From: a virus
Reading direction: 5' to 3' (one strand)
Length of the DNA stretch: 38,097 nucleotides
Virus record (IMG/VR): IMGVR_UViG_3300017528_000042
Span: 1 to 38,097 of that record
Of this stretch, positions 24,084-33,751 are shown piece by piece. A program made the translations under genes and the position numbers. Below the pieces are notes generated by a model. The model had not been told where the DNA came from. It did not search any database and worked only from the letters and a program-made list of their open reading frames with translations. The stretch's first letter is position 1. Each line of letters starts with the position of its first letter.

Positions 24084-27000
24084 TCACTGTGCTGTCTTGC
24101 TTGCGAATGTGACGGCTCCTGCAACTTCGGTCAGATCGATCGGACGGCCAGCCTCGTAGAGATTGATCGTTGTGTCGCTACTGCTGCTGTTGGACGAGTT
24201 GGTGACAGCAACCGACGGGCTACCGAGGCCAGTGCTCGTCATCATAGCCGGATCGTACTGCGGAAGCACCGTGCCCATGCCTGAGAAGATCGCCTCGCGG
24301 AACATCGACCATGCGCTGCTGCTAAAGCCCTGTGGCTGGGTCAGCGCACCGGTTGCATCGTTGAGTGCAACAGTGTTCGTCTTCTGCGCAACAGTATTCT
24401 CAAGAGTCGCCTTGTAGAGATCCTGATACTGCTGCGTCCCCGGAGCGGCTTCCGCCAACAGTGCTGCAAGCTCTTGACCCTTCTGCTCAAGGTCAAGCCC
24501 CTTCGCTGTAAGCAGCCTTACTTTCTCTGCCTGGTCAACCTGGCCGGTGATCTGTCCATTCAGATCGTTGATTTGCAAAAGCAGATCGTCAATCGACTGA
24601 GTGTAGTCGTGCCTCTGAGTGACATCCTGAACCCTCGCATCGAACGCCGCCTTGGTATTCTCAGCAATAGTGACATCAAGCTCTTCGATCTGATCGGTCA
24701 AATCTTGGATCATCTTCGTGTTGAAGACACGTTCGCCCGTAAGCGGATTGATCGCTCCTGCCTGAGCCGTACCAAGAGCGCCGACAAGACCAGCACGCTG
24801 CGTCTGGAAGTTCTCAGCACGTTGAGTAAAGATCCCACCACGCGAGAACGTCCCGCCACCGAACAGCGTCGCCGCCCCTCCGAGGCCGACTGTTCCCATC
24901 GCATCGAGCAGGCGACCGGCAAGATCAAGGCGTCCAGAGGTACGTTGTGCAGCAGTGTTGATGGCGTCAATACCATCCTGAAGCGACTGCTGAGCCAACT
25001 CGAAGACCTGCACGCGCAGATCCTTGACCTGATCCTCAAGCTGGTCTGCAAGCTTGTTGGCATCCTCTGTGCCAACTGCGCGGATAGAAGCAATGCGTCC
25101 TTCAAGCTCGTTTGCCTGGCCGGTGAGCAATTCGGTTTGCCGTGCGTTGACGGCAGCCATGCTGCCACCGATCGCCGTAGAGACTCGGCGAGCAAGCTCA
25201 TTGAGGTTTGTTTGACGATCGTAGCGAGCCGTGATTCCGTCAACAATCTTCTGTTGCAGATCCATCTGCGCCTGGATGAACGCTTGCTGCGCTTCGTAGA
25301 GCGCCTGAAGATTGTCACCAACGCGCTGATCGGCTTCCTGGCCCATCTCGCGGAGCGTCTGTAGCTCGCCGCGTAGACGCTGCCTGACCTCCGGAGAGAC
25401 GCCACCACGCTTTAGCTGTGACAACACTCGTTTCTGTGCTTGCCTGATATCGCGCTGCTCCGCTTGCAGATCGCGACGCTCCGTCCGCACATCGGTTACA
25501 TCTTCGCCTGCGGTTCGCACTGCGACTCGGGCTTGGCGCTCTGCGGTAGCGCGCAGATTCGCCCTGCCGGTAGTAGCACGCTCAACTGTTCGGTGCAGAG
25601 TACGGATTGCAGTACTACGTTCGATTCCTTCCCGCAGCTTGGCGAACAAGCCTTGATCGCCAAGAAGGTTGTCCATCGTGTCGGCGAAAGTGAGCAGCGC
25701 CTTCTCAGCGTCAGTAGACTTGGTTTTGCGGTTGACGGAGCGAGTAACCCTGTCCAGCCTGACGATCGTGGCGCTGATGTTGGCGAGCGAGCCGCCTACA
25801 GAAACCCAATGACTTCCCAACTCGTCAAGGTGCTTCTGCGTCTTCAGCAGTACAGCCAGGAGCTTCGCAAGACCCTTGTCAGAAAGCTTCTTGAGATCCT
25901 GAAGTGTGACGTTAGCGATAGCAGTAGGATCAGCAGCAGTAGTGGCATCCTTGCCAGTGACCTCAGTACCGCCTGCCGCACCACCGGGTCCGCCGTAGAA
26001 GCCCATCATCGAGCGCAGCGCATCACGGCTGACACCCATCATGTGCGCTACGCGATTGACCTGACCCTCGTTCAGAATCCACTCACGGGCATGCGCCATG
26101 ATCGGCACAGCCTTGCCCAGAGGACCAGGGACAATGCCACCCTCGGCAAAGTGTCCGCCGAACCGCGCTAGTGCTGCACGCGCCGGTCCATAACGATCGC
26201 CCTGGATACCGAAGCGCTCGTACCCGAGGCCGACTGCATCGACAGCAGCTTCAAGACCCTTGGCACCCCTGATGCGCGAGTTGGCCGCGCTCTCAGGTCC
26301 AGACAACTCGTGGATGACGAAGGCAAGCTGTGCGCCCAGATCAGTCCACGGCTTCCCGTGCTGTCCAGCGAACGCCACCAGCGCTCGGAAACGACCATCG
26401 CCCCACTGCGCGAGGCCACGGCCAGGACCACCGGCCTGCACGGCATTCGGGCGCAGATTTGACTCCTGCGTGAAGTTGCCAACCCACGCTGCGGCCTGCT
26501 CATCGGAGAATCCGTGCGACTTGAAGAACTGGAAGATCGGTCCTGCACCAGCGGCGACATTACTGACATCGACATCCTGTCCGGAGCCTGCACCGAACGC
26601 AGATGATGCAGCACTAATGGCACTGTTTGCGGCACCTGTCACCTTGTCAAAGAGATTCTGAATCATCTCCTTCATCGGAGACTCAGGACCCTTGACAATC
26701 AGACGTGCGATGTTACCGCCGATAGCAGTGGCAAAATCGCCAACATCGCTGATGCCGGGGAGGTGCATCTGCTTGAACCCGGCCAAGTAACCCGGACCGG
26801 GAGCGTGAGTGAACCAGCCAGCACCAGTCCAGCCCGGATGGCCGAAGCCGGTCGTACCGAAGTAGCGGCTCCCGATCCGCATGAACGTGTGCGTCGGGTT
26901 GTAGAAGATCGTCGCGCCACCGGGGCCACTCGGGAAGCCCCACGATCCCATGCTGCCAGAAGTGGTTGTCGGGACCTTGTAACCTGCCTGCTGAGTAACA

Positions 27001-30000
27001 TAGGAGACAGATCCCGAACAGTCCATGCCGTGACCGATCTGCGCAGGCTGCTGATGTCCGCCGCCCCACACATACGGCAGATGCTTGGCATTGACAGCAT
27101 TAGCGGCAGCGATCAGACGGCTGAGATGTGTGTCACCGCTCTCACCAGAACGACCACCGGATGCCATACCGGGCTGCTCAGGGCCACCCGCGTGATAGGC
27201 ATGGGTCCGTCCGAACATGTCATCGAGGCCGAAGCCCCAGTAGGCACGCATCGCCGGTTCGACGTATGCCTGATGACTCCAGTTCAAAACTGCTTCACCA
27301 GCGCCCAGTGCGTAAAGACCCTTGTCTCTACCGCGCTGACCCTTACCGCCGATGAAGCCGCCCTCGGCCTTCCCTGTAGCGGGAGGAGCGGTGAGGCCGA
27401 AGTTGATGGTCTTGGCACCGAATCCGTGCAGCGCTCGATTGGCTTCGTGACCGATGTAGTTGAGGCCGTCGTACGTGATCTTCATCATCGAAGTCCACGT
27501 ATCCGACCAGTTGTCTACCAGCGACTTGCTACGGACCCTGAAAGACTGTTGAATATCTTGCAGTGAGCTACGCACTGCGCGGTACATCGCGTCCGTCGAG
27601 CGCGAGGTCTTGACCCGCATGTCGCGGAACTGTTCCTCGATCGCATTCGTACCACGCCGAGCAGCATTGACAAGCAACTGCCAGAAGGCTCGCCAGGCAG
27701 ATGAGAAGTCGTCAAGCTGTCCACCCTTGAAATCGATCTCAAGACGGCCTGCACCGGCACCGGGAGCGCCGCCATCAGCCATCCTGCGCCCGTAGCTCTG
27801 TCCACCGCCACCAAAGCGCGAGCGCATGGCGAACATCGCCGCATGTCCACCAGCAGCCGCAACCTCACCCTTCGTCCAGACGTGCTCTCCCGGCTCCAGC
27901 AGCGCATGAATCCTGTCGCCACAACCACTGCCAGGAACCGGGCCACCAGTAGCGAGGTGCGGAAGCGGATTCCTAGGCAGCTTGATGTCAGGAGCGCCCG
28001 GAATAGGAATCTTGTCGGGCAGCAGATCATTCAGGAAATCGATGAAGACGTTGGCAATACTCTTTGATTCCTTGAATGCAGCACTAATGCCATCAACGAA
28101 TCCCTTGGCTGCCTTCGATCCCAAATCCTCAAACGCATGAACTATGCGAGTTTCGCCGCGAATGATTCGATCGCGTAGATCTCCAAGGAAATCACCGATA
28201 TCACCAATGGCATCCTTGAGCGCATTGATGAACCCACGCCAGCCTGCTCTAGCTAGATGCCTGAGCGCATTGATGAGTATGCGCTCGCCACGAACAATCC
28301 GCGTAGCTATGTCTCTAAGGAAATCACCGATAGCATCGATGTTCTCCTTGAGGCCATCGATGAACCGGTTCCAGCCACGCTTGGCAAGATTGGCGAAAGC
28401 TCTAGCGACGATTACAGCAGCCCTGCCGATAAGCGGGCCAAGGCGCTTGAGTATTTCCCAAACGATTTCAAGGAAGCCACGGAATCCTGCTGTCACAGCG
28501 CGGAAGGCTCCACGGAAGATATCCTTGAATCCATCAAGAATCTTGTCAGTATCACCGGTGAGAATTCCGGTAAGGATCTCGACAAAGCCCTTGATGACAT
28601 CGATGGCACCGCCGAGAATGCGACCGATCGTGCGCCCGAAGACTCTGAGGAAGACAGCACTGATGTCGATGATGATCTTCAGGATCGGTCGCAACAGTGC
28701 GAAAGCGCCTTGGCCCCGCTCAAACGCCTTCCAAAGCTCCATGACCGAATCGACAAGACCCTCGACCGACGGCTTGATCTCCTTCCACGCCGCATCAAAT
28801 CCGCCCTTTACCGCCGCCCATGCATCATCGAGCAGCCCGAGCTTGTCCAGCAGCAAGACGACGGCTACACCAATAGCAGCAATGAGTACAACCCAGCCAA
28901 CTGCTGCGAGCAACGAGCCTTCCATAGCTACGCCGAGAACATTGAAGGCTATCTCAAATTCCTTCGCCCAAGTGACAGCTTGCTTTAGCGCCTTTCCGGC
29001 ATCGAAGAGCGTCTGTCCGAGTTTGAATATCGGTCCGATAACACTATTGCCAATCTTGCTGAGGATCAGCATCGATGCAACGAACTTGAGGAAATCGCCG
29101 CCAAACTTCGTGTTGGCAAACTTCAGAAGTGTCTCAGTGATATGCCCTAGGAACCTGACAGCATTCCCCAGCGCGGGGATGAGAGTGTCCGTCAGCAACT
29201 TGGCGAAAGCATCAACACGCTTGGCATCAAATGCCTTGAACAGTTCCTTGCCTAGCGCGACGAGAACATTGACGACTTGATAGGTGATATGACGCGCTTC
29301 CTCAAAGAACTTGCCGACCTTGCCTCTGTTCTCATCAACCTTCTTTGTTAGATCGTCAATAGCCTTGGTAGCATCCTGAACGCTCTTGAGGCCGGATGAC
29401 GCACCACCGGCACCAGTCAGCGCCATGAACAGACGCAGGACGGAGATGCCCAGCTTGACCCACGCCTCGAAGTGCTTCTCGCCTTCGAGGAAGAAGTCCG
29501 TCATGGCCTTCTTGCGGCCAGTCAGTTTGAGGAAGTCGTCGGCTAGATCGCCAACGAAACCGAGCAACTTGCTGAGCGCCGGTCCAGCCTCTTCAGCAAT
29601 GTTAGCGAGAGCCTTGCCAACACTAATGGCGATATCTGCTACAGGCTTGAGATTCTTGCGGCCAGCTTCAGCGATACGGAGGAACTGTGCGATCATCTTG
29701 TCGCTTGTGAAAGCGTCAAAGACTCGATTCAGTTGCTCCGACATCGTTGTCGCGAGCTTCCGCGCGCCGCTGATCAACTGCGGCATCTGGATGATTTCAA
29801 TCAGCCGCCTGGCAGCGCGTGTAAAGCTGCCAAGAATGATGTCGGTGATCGGCCCGAAGACTTCCTTGTAGACCTTTTGCAGATCCATCAAGGCGCGGAA
29901 CAGCTTGCGCTGGCCCTCCGTCATCTGTGACAACAGGAAGTTCAGCTTTTGCGCCGCTGACTGCGTACCAGTCTGTGCCTCGTCAGCAGTACGCTTGGCG

Positions 30001-31778
30001 CTCTCAATGCCACGTCGCGCCTTCGCCACGGCGCGCTCTGCATCCTCGATGCTCTTCTTGGCGTCTTGAACACCGGGCATCCCTTCGACGCCACCAGCGC
30101 GTGCCTTCTGTGCGTCCTGGGAAGCACGAGCACTGTCACGAACCTTGTCATGTGCATCGGCCTGAGCTTGCAATAGCCCAAGCTGTGCCCGCTGAATGCC
30201 CTGGACATCACCAGTCGCCTGTGCTCTGATGAGCGCCTGCTGTGCTTCCCTCTGTGACAGTGCTGCGCCGACCGCCGCGAGTTTCGCCTGGTTCTCAGCA
30301 GCGATCAGATCTTGAAGCTCTCGGCGTGCCTTTCCGCGTTCCTCAGTAAGATTCGCCTGTGCTTCCTTGAGCCGTCGTTGTGCGTCCGCTAACCCTTCTT
30401 GCGCATTCTTGACCTGATCCGTGGCAGCAGCATTACGCTTATCAGCCTGCTGCCCCTGAACAGATGCTTGCTGACGTTCAAGCTGCTGTTGCTTGACCGC
30501 CTGCATAACACTCTTGACCTGATTCAGTGCTGCGGCAAAGAGGCCAATCGCCGGAATAGCCTGCGCAATACCAGCGACAAAGATCCCGCCGAGCGCGGCA
30601 CCGGCTGTCGCTGCTGAACCAGCTACCGCGACTAGCTGTCCGACGAGTCCGCCGAGAACGGTGATAAGCTGCTGCGCGAATCCTGCCGCTGCCAGCATCG
30701 CCATTCCGCGAAGATTGTTGTCAAACTGCGCAACAGAAGAACGGCCCTGCTTGAAATCGCTAATCAGACTTCTAAGAGAGTTGCCGGTCTTCTTGCCATC
30801 ATTATCGACACCGCGCAGTGCCCTGCTGACACGCTCTGATTCGCGAGCGAAGTGAGTCTCCTCGTCAGATCCTCTGTGAGCGGCGCGAGCGAGTTGGTCG
30901 TACTCACTCCTCAGTCTCTTTAGCTGAGATACTGTTGTCGTATCTCGCTCACCTCGCTCGGCCCCCGGCAAGAATGCGCGAGCACGATTTGCAGCACTAG
31001 TTCGCAGAAGCGTTTGCTGAGCTTTCTGCTCTTCGTCCTTAGCGATGCGAGCACGCTCCCGAGCAGCCTCCCGTTCCATCCGGTTGTTCTCGGTGTGTGC
31101 CTCGCGCTCAAGACGAAGCATCGTCTGGTTCGCCTCGCGAGCGATGCGTGTCTTTTCAGTCGCCGCTTGTCGGGCACTGGCAAGGGCATCGCGATCAGCC
31201 TTGCGCTGTGCTTCGACAAGATCCTTCTGTGCCTGGATAATACGCTTGTTGGCATCGATGATCGCCTGCGCTTGATCTCTAGCACCCTTGACATTTCTAC
31301 GAGCAGCATCGGTCATCTTCTCCGATGTCTTCTCTAGCTGCCGCTCAAGCTCTCTATAGCGCCTAGTGGCATGATCAGTGCTGACGGCTCCGTCTTCGTG
31401 CGCCTTTTCAAGATTCTTTACTTCATCACGAAGACTTCTCGTCTGCTTCTTCAGATCGTCTTGCGTCTTTACTGCTACTGCTGCCTTCTTGACGTAAGCG
31501 TCGGTTTCCTTACCGACCCTTGCAATACTCTTGGCTGAGTCATCGTTGTCCTCACCCAATCCCTGCATGGCTGCACGCCAATCACGGATCTTCTCCGTGA
31601 TGCTCGTCATATTCTTTTCCATCTTGGACATCGACTCGTTGAACTTGTCGAGCTTGACTGACTGTGCATCAACAGCGCTGACGAAAAGACGCAGTTCCTC
31701 GCGCGCAGACTTGAAGGCAGCCGCAGTCTCATCGCGCGCCTTGAGCAGAATCCGAAGGATGTATTCGATTTCGTTCAT
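24084..31778 (-). CDS. Tape measure protein with NlpC/P60-like and tail-lysozyme domains
   Basis: The 2564-residue protein is the longest gene. The N-terminal 300 residues are coiled coil; hydrophobic segments follow near residues 360-430 and 940-975; a tandem repeat lies near 1120-1245. Near residue 1585 a catalytic Cys (GHGMDCSGSVSYV) and a following His (PTHTFMRIG, near 1630) mark an NlpC/P60-like peptidase. Near 1771 the motif NFTQESNLRPNAV, followed by GRGLAQWG, marks a phage tail lysozyme. The rest is again coiled coil. It sets tail length and should clear peptidoglycan during DNA entry. ATG 31778 has no strong ribosome binding site, but the gap from the previous stop is only 15 bases. 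Confidence 0.92.
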   Translation of the reverse strand: MNEIEYILRILLKARDETAAAFKSAREELRLFVSAVDAQSVKLDKFNESMSKMEKNMTSITEKIRDWRAAMQGLGEDNDDSAKSIARVGKETDAYVKKAAVAVKTQDDLKKQTRSLRDEVKNLEKAHEDGAVSTDHATRRYRELERQLEKTSEKMTDAARRNVKGARDQAQAIIDANKRIIQAQKDLVEAQRKADRDALASARQAATEKTRIAREANQTMLRLEREAHTENNRMEREAARERARIAKDEEQKAQQTLLRTSAANRARAFLPGAERGERDTTTVSQLKRLRSEYDQLARAAHRGSDEETHFARESERVSRALRGVDNDGKKTGNSLRSLISDFKQGRSSVAQFDNNLRGMAMLAAAGFAQQLITVLGGLVGQLVAVAGSAATAGAALGGIFVAGIAQAIPAIGLFAAALNQVKSVMQAVKQQQLERQQASVQGQQADKRNAAATDQVKNAQEGLADAQRRLKEAQANLTEERGKARRELQDLIAAENQAKLAAVGAALSQREAQQALIRAQATGDVQGIQRAQLGLLQAQADAHDKVRDSARASQDAQKARAGGVEGMPGVQDAKKSIEDAERAVAKARRGIESAKRTADEAQTGTQSAAQKLNFLLSQMTEGQRKLFRALMDLQKVYKEVFGPITDIILGSFTRAARRLIEIIQMPQLISGARKLATTMSEQLNRVFDAFTSDKMIAQFLRIAEAGRKNLKPVADIAISVGKALANIAEEAGPALSKLLGFVGDLADDFLKLTGRKKAMTDFFLEGEKHFEAWVKLGISVLRLFMALTGAGGASSGLKSVQDATKAIDDLTKKVDENRGKVGKFFEEARHITYQVVNVLVALGKELFKAFDAKRVDAFAKLLTDTLIPALGNAVRFLGHITETLLKFANTKFGGDFLKFVASMLILSKIGNSVIGPIFKLGQTLFDAGKALKQAVTWAKEFEIAFNVLGVAMEGSLLAAVGWVVLIAAIGVAVVLLLDKLGLLDDAWAAVKGGFDAAWKEIKPSVEGLVDSVMELWKAFERGQGAFALLRPILKIIIDISAVFLRVFGRTIGRILGGAIDVIKGFVEILTGILTGDTDKILDGFKDIFRGAFRAVTAGFRGFLEIVWEILKRLGPLIGRAAVIVARAFANLAKRGWNRFIDGLKENIDAIGDFLRDIATRIVRGERILINALRHLARAGWRGFINALKDAIGDIGDFLGDLRDRIIRGETRIVHAFEDLGSKAAKGFVDGISAAFKESKSIANVFIDFLNDLLPDKIPIPGAPDIKLPRNPLPHLATGGPVPGSGCGDRIHALLEPGEHVWTKGEVAAAGGHAAMFAMRSRFGGGGQSYGRRMADGGAPGAGAGRLEIDFKGGQLDDFSSAWRAFWQLLVNAARRGTNAIEEQFRDMRVKTSRSTDAMYRAVRSSLQDIQQSFRVRSKSLVDNWSDTWTSMMKITYDGLNYIGHEANRALHGFGAKTINFGLTAPPATGKAEGGFIGGKGQRGRDKGLYALGAGEAVLNWSHQAYVEPAMRAYWGFGLDDMFGRTHAYHAGGPEQPGMASGGRSGESGDTHLSRLIAAANAVNAKHLPYVWGGGHQQPAQIGHGMDCSGSVSYVTQQAGYKVPTTTSGSMGSWGFPSGPGGATIFYNPTHTFMRIGSRYFGTTGFGHPGWTGAGWFTHAPGPGYLAGFKQMHLPGISDVGDFATAIGGNIARLIVKGPESPMKEMIQNLFDKVTGAANSAISAASSAFGAGSGQDVDVSNVAAGAGPIFQFFKSHGFSDEQAAAWVGNFTQESNLRPNAVQAGGPGRGLAQWGDGRFRALVAFAGQHGKPWTDLGAQLAFVIHELSGPESAANSRIRGAKGLEAAVDAVGLGYERFGIQGDRYGPARAALARFGGHFAEGGIVPGPLGKAVPIMAHAREWILNEGQVNRVAHMMGVSRDALRSMMGFYGGPGGAAGGTEVTGKDATTAADPTAIANVTLQDLKKLSDKGLAKLLAVLLKTQKHLDELGSHWVSVGGSLANISATIVRLDRVTRSVNRKTKSTDAEKALLTFADTMDNLLGDQGLFAKLREGIERSTAIRTLHRTVERATTGRANLRATAERQARVAVRTAGEDVTDVRTERRDLQAEQRDIRQAQKRVLSQLKRGGVSPEVRQRLRGELQTLREMGQEADQRVGDNLQALYEAQQAFIQAQMDLQQKIVDGITARYDRQTNLNELARRVSTAIGGSMAAVNARQTELLTGQANELEGRIASIRAVGTEDANKLADQLEDQVKDLRVQVFELAQQSLQDGIDAINTAAQRTSGRLDLAGRLLDAMGTVGLGGAATLFGGGTFSRGGIFTQRAENFQTQRAGLVGALGTAQAGAINPLTGERVFNTKMIQDLTDQIEELDVTIAENTKAAFDARVQDVTQRHDYTQSIDDLLLQINDLNGQITGQVDQAEKVRLLTAKGLDLEQKGQELAALLAEAAPGTQQYQDLYKATLENTVAQKTNTVALNDATGALTQPQGFSSSAWSMFREAIFSGMGTVLPQYDPAMMTSTGLGSPSVAVTNSSNSSSSDTTINLYEAGRPIDLTEVAGAVTFASKTAQ
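28150..28410. repeat. Tandem repeat of about 132 bp inside the tape measure gene
   Basis: The protein shows about three related units near residues 1120-1245: RGERILINALRHLARAGW and RGETRIVHAFEDLGSKA share spacing with ARAFANLAKRGW, each followed by GF(I/V) and IGDFL or similar. At the DNA level the stretch AAGGAAATCACCGAT recurs at 28185 and 28317, an offset of 132 bp. Such repeats are common in tape measure proteins. Confidence 0.6.
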
Positions 31779-31783
31779 GTCGT

Positions 31784-31798
31784 GGTTACGTGGTTACG
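31784..31798 (+). repeat. Dispersed GGTTACG motif, variant copy
   Basis: The plus strand reads GGTTACGTGGTTACG, one base different from the consensus. It lies in the 15-base gap between the chaperone frame and the tape measure start. Confidence 0.5.
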
Positions 31799-33061
31799 CT
31801 TCTTCGTCAGGCATTTGGTCGTAGTCGAGTTCGCGCTTGTTCTTGTCCGGCTGCTGGTCGTACTCGTGTTCTTGCCCGTTGCGCCGCTTCTTCTTTTCCT
31901 CTTCAAGCTCTAAAACTTCGCCAGCAGTCTTGCCCTCGATCGCCCACTGGAACCGCTGCTTCGTCTTCTCGATCTCGCGCTTATGAGCAGCGTAGAACGG
32001 GTTGTTCCAGTCGATGTTCTGTTCCTTGAGCTTGGACTTCGGCGCATAGACGCTGACGATCGCCTGGTTGAAGTGGCGGTTGAGATCTTCCAAATACTGT
32101 TTACGTTTCTCCTGATTCTCCTTGGAATCCCAGTTCGGATTGGAGTACGCAGCGGCGATCATGTCACGCCGCTGCGCCTCGATTGACTCTACTGCTTCCC
32201 GCTTCAGGATGGCTGAGTAGATTCCCTCGACTCTCTTGGCTGGCCATTTGAGTATGTCGTCTAGCTTGTCACCTCCTCCGCTGCTCCATATTTTCTCTAC
32301 TACTTCAACAATGGTTACGCGGGGAGCTTCTCCTGCTGATGATCCTTCTCCCTCGATCGAGCGCGCTGCGCGATCTTGGGAAGCTTCTCGACGAAAAAAC
32401 GGCGGATGTCCTCGTAGTTCTGATCGATGAAGATCTCGATCATCTCCAGGCCGTCATCCTCGTCCAGTCCCCACTTGTCCTCGTCAGGCCGGTACGGCTG
32501 CTCGATCACGTCCTTGAACCAGGGACGTTCGCCGTAGGGGACTTCAAGCATGATGGCATACGCCTCTGCCAGAAAGTCCGGGGAGTAGCCGACCAGTTCC
32601 ATCGCCAGCGTGAAGAACTGAGAGGCGTCAGCGATGTCGGTCTGGGAGAGTCGTCGGCTGCGCTCGATGATCGTGCCGCCCTGGCCTGCGCCGAAGATGT
32701 CCTCCATGCCGCCAACACTGCCACCAGTTGCCTTGATCGCCGCCGACATCGTGCGCCCGATCAGAGCGTAAAGCCTGTTGCGAGCCATGTAGCCGAGTGG
32801 CTGCTGGATGTAGAGCGAGTACTGCGTCTCCTTGCCACCACGCTCGGGCGGCTTGCCGATGATCCAGCGCTTCGCCTCGGCCTTCGGCTCAAGGATCTCC
32901 ATCGCCTCGTCGGCTTCCTTGGCGATGTCCTCAACCGAATCGTCATCAGTGTGTGAGTCCAGATACGGTCCGTGGTTGATCTCCTTGACAGGCAACTCCT
33001 CGACATACGGGTCGGAGATCTCTGCTTCGGGCTTCTTCTTGGTCTTCTCGACTGCGGCCAT
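31794..33061 (-). CDS. Tail assembly chaperone gpGT-like, made by -1 frameshifting
   Basis: This is the predicted frameshift product. Translation starts at ATG 33061, follows the chaperone frame to codon 223, slips back one base at T TTT TTC (32399-32393), and continues in an open frame to the stop at 31794. The product is about 422 residues; the second part is 199 residues. The downstream part has a helical stretch (KWPAKRVEGIYSAILKREA) and a charged C-terminus rich in Lys, Glu and Asp. Lambda gpG/gpGT and most siphoviruses make such a pair, which binds the tape measure while the tail assembles. The position directly upstream of the tape measure is the classic one. An ATG at 32162 could also start the second part alone, but the open frame runs further back. 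Confidence 0.85.
32315..33061 (-). CDS. Tail assembly chaperone gpG-like
   Basis: The 248-residue zero-frame protein is mostly helical and acidic. It starts with MAAVEKTKKKPEAEIS, has KRWIIGKPPERGGKETQYSL in the middle, and ends EKDHQQEKLPA. It lies directly upstream of the tape measure gene and carries the slippery site, which is what identifies it as a gpG-type chaperone. The ATG at 33061 has AAAGGAGAG upstream. A short form of this kind is usually made in large excess over the frameshift product. Confidence 0.85.
   Translation of the reverse strand: MAAVEKTKKKPEAEISDPYVEELPVKEINHGPYLDSHTDDDSVEDIAKEADEAMEILEPKAEAKRWIIGKPPERGGKETQYSLYIQQPLGYMARNRLYALIGRTMSAAIKATGGSVGGMEDIFGAGQGGTIIERSRRLSQTDIADASQFFTLAMELVGYSPDFLAEAYAIMLEVPYGERPWFKDVIEQPYRPDEDKWGLDEDDGLEMIEIFIDQNYEDIRRFFVEKLPKIAQRARSREKDHQQEKLPA
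32393..32399 (-). promoter_or_regulatory. -1 ribosomal frameshift slippery heptamer T TTT TTC
   Basis: In the chaperone frame the codons read CGT TTT TTC GTC. The heptamer fits the X XXY YYZ rule exactly, with both tRNAs able to re-pair after a -1 slip. The -1 frame is then open for 199 codons to 31794, past the zero-frame stop at 32315. I did not verify a stimulatory RNA structure downstream. Confidence 0.85.
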
Positions 33062-33080
33062 GACGCTCTCCTTTGATGAG

Positions 33081-33608
33081 CTAGTCTCTTGACATTATTC
33101 TTGACGGAAGACGAGGGACGGCATAGATGTTCAGCGCGCGCCAAGTCTCGTAGAAGTAGTGCTGACCTTCCTGGCCGCGTACCCAGCGGCGGAACTTGTA
33201 CCTAGTGATGCGGCCCTTGCTGTCGATCTCGGGCGGGCGCTTCTCCAGCCTGAGCGCCTTGGAGATCCGTGGGTAGATCATCCCGCGACCAGCGTAGATG
33301 CCGGTGCCGAACTCCACGTACCACGGATGGAAGCTGCGGCCACCCTTGATGCCGACGATCGCCTCCCACTCTCCTCCGCCGCCAGCGCCACCCGGCAGCC
33401 ATGTCGGAGGTTCACGCTGGATGTGCTTCAACAAGTATCCATCATGCACCGGCACTGTTGTCACTAGCCAGCGCTGAGCGAAACGTGCCATATCGTTGAC
33501 AAATTCACGAGACTGTGCATGCGCGTTGTCCTCGACGCGGCGCAGGGCATGGAGGATCTTCTCCTCATCCTCATGCGAAACTTGGATGTCGATGAATTTG
33601 TCAGCCAT
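33081..33608 (-). CDS. HK97 gp10-like neck/tail completion protein
   Basis: The 175-residue protein contains the typical HK97 gp10 pattern: an N-terminal helix, FAQRWLVTTVPVHDGYL, a Gly-rich segment (PGGAGGGGEW), and HPWYVEFGTGIYAGRGM. Such proteins connect head and tail. In many phages this gene lies before the major tail protein; here it lies after it, an unusual order. ATG 33608 is preceded by a hairpin and has no strong ribosome binding site. Confidence 0.8.
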   Translation of the reverse strand: MADKFIDIQVSHEDEEKILHALRRVEDNAHAQSREFVNDMARFAQRWLVTTVPVHDGYLLKHIQREPPTWLPGGAGGGGEWEAIVGIKGGRSFHPWYVEFGTGIYAGRGMIYPRISKALRLEKRPPEIDSKGRITRYKFRRWVRGQEGQHYFYETWRALNIYAVPRLPSRIMSRD

Positions 33609-33610
33609 CT

Positions 33611-33751
33611 TTACACACGACGAGGCGGAAGCTCTCTCGAACCTCCGCCCCTCATCATGTCTGTGGAATTCTGCACGTAAATCGCCTTTGCTGATTTGGT
33701 GCTAGCGGCCTGGCCTTTGCTCAGACCGTCAACGGTGTTGATGGATCCTAC
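33611..33751 (-). other. Open -1 frame beyond the major tail protein stop
   Basis: Past the TAG stop of the major tail protein the -1 frame is open for 46 codons and ends in TAA two bases before the next gene's ATG. It reads VGSINTVDGLSKGQAAST and continues to MMRGGG and a basic tail. The only good start codons in it are a GTG 21 codons from the end and two ATGs after it. It might be a -1 frameshift extension of the tail protein (a slip on C CCG with the stop codon in the A site), a 21-residue gene, or a decayed piece. I do not claim it is translated. Confidence 0.3.
33622..33651 (-). other. Hairpin upstream of the gp10-like gene
   Basis: A 10-bp stem with two G-U pairs (GGGGCGGAGG/CTTCCGCCTC) closes a 10-base loop, 14 bases before the ATG at 33608. 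No T tract follows, so an attenuator or mRNA-processing structure is as likely as a terminator. It overlaps the orphan -1 frame. Confidence 0.4.

Noticed and set aside
28144-29280. A 378-codon plus-strand open frame inside the tape measure gene
   Set aside because: Its composition (Arg, Ser, Pro, Met) is typical of an antisense shadow, and the opposite strand is a coherent tape measure protein.
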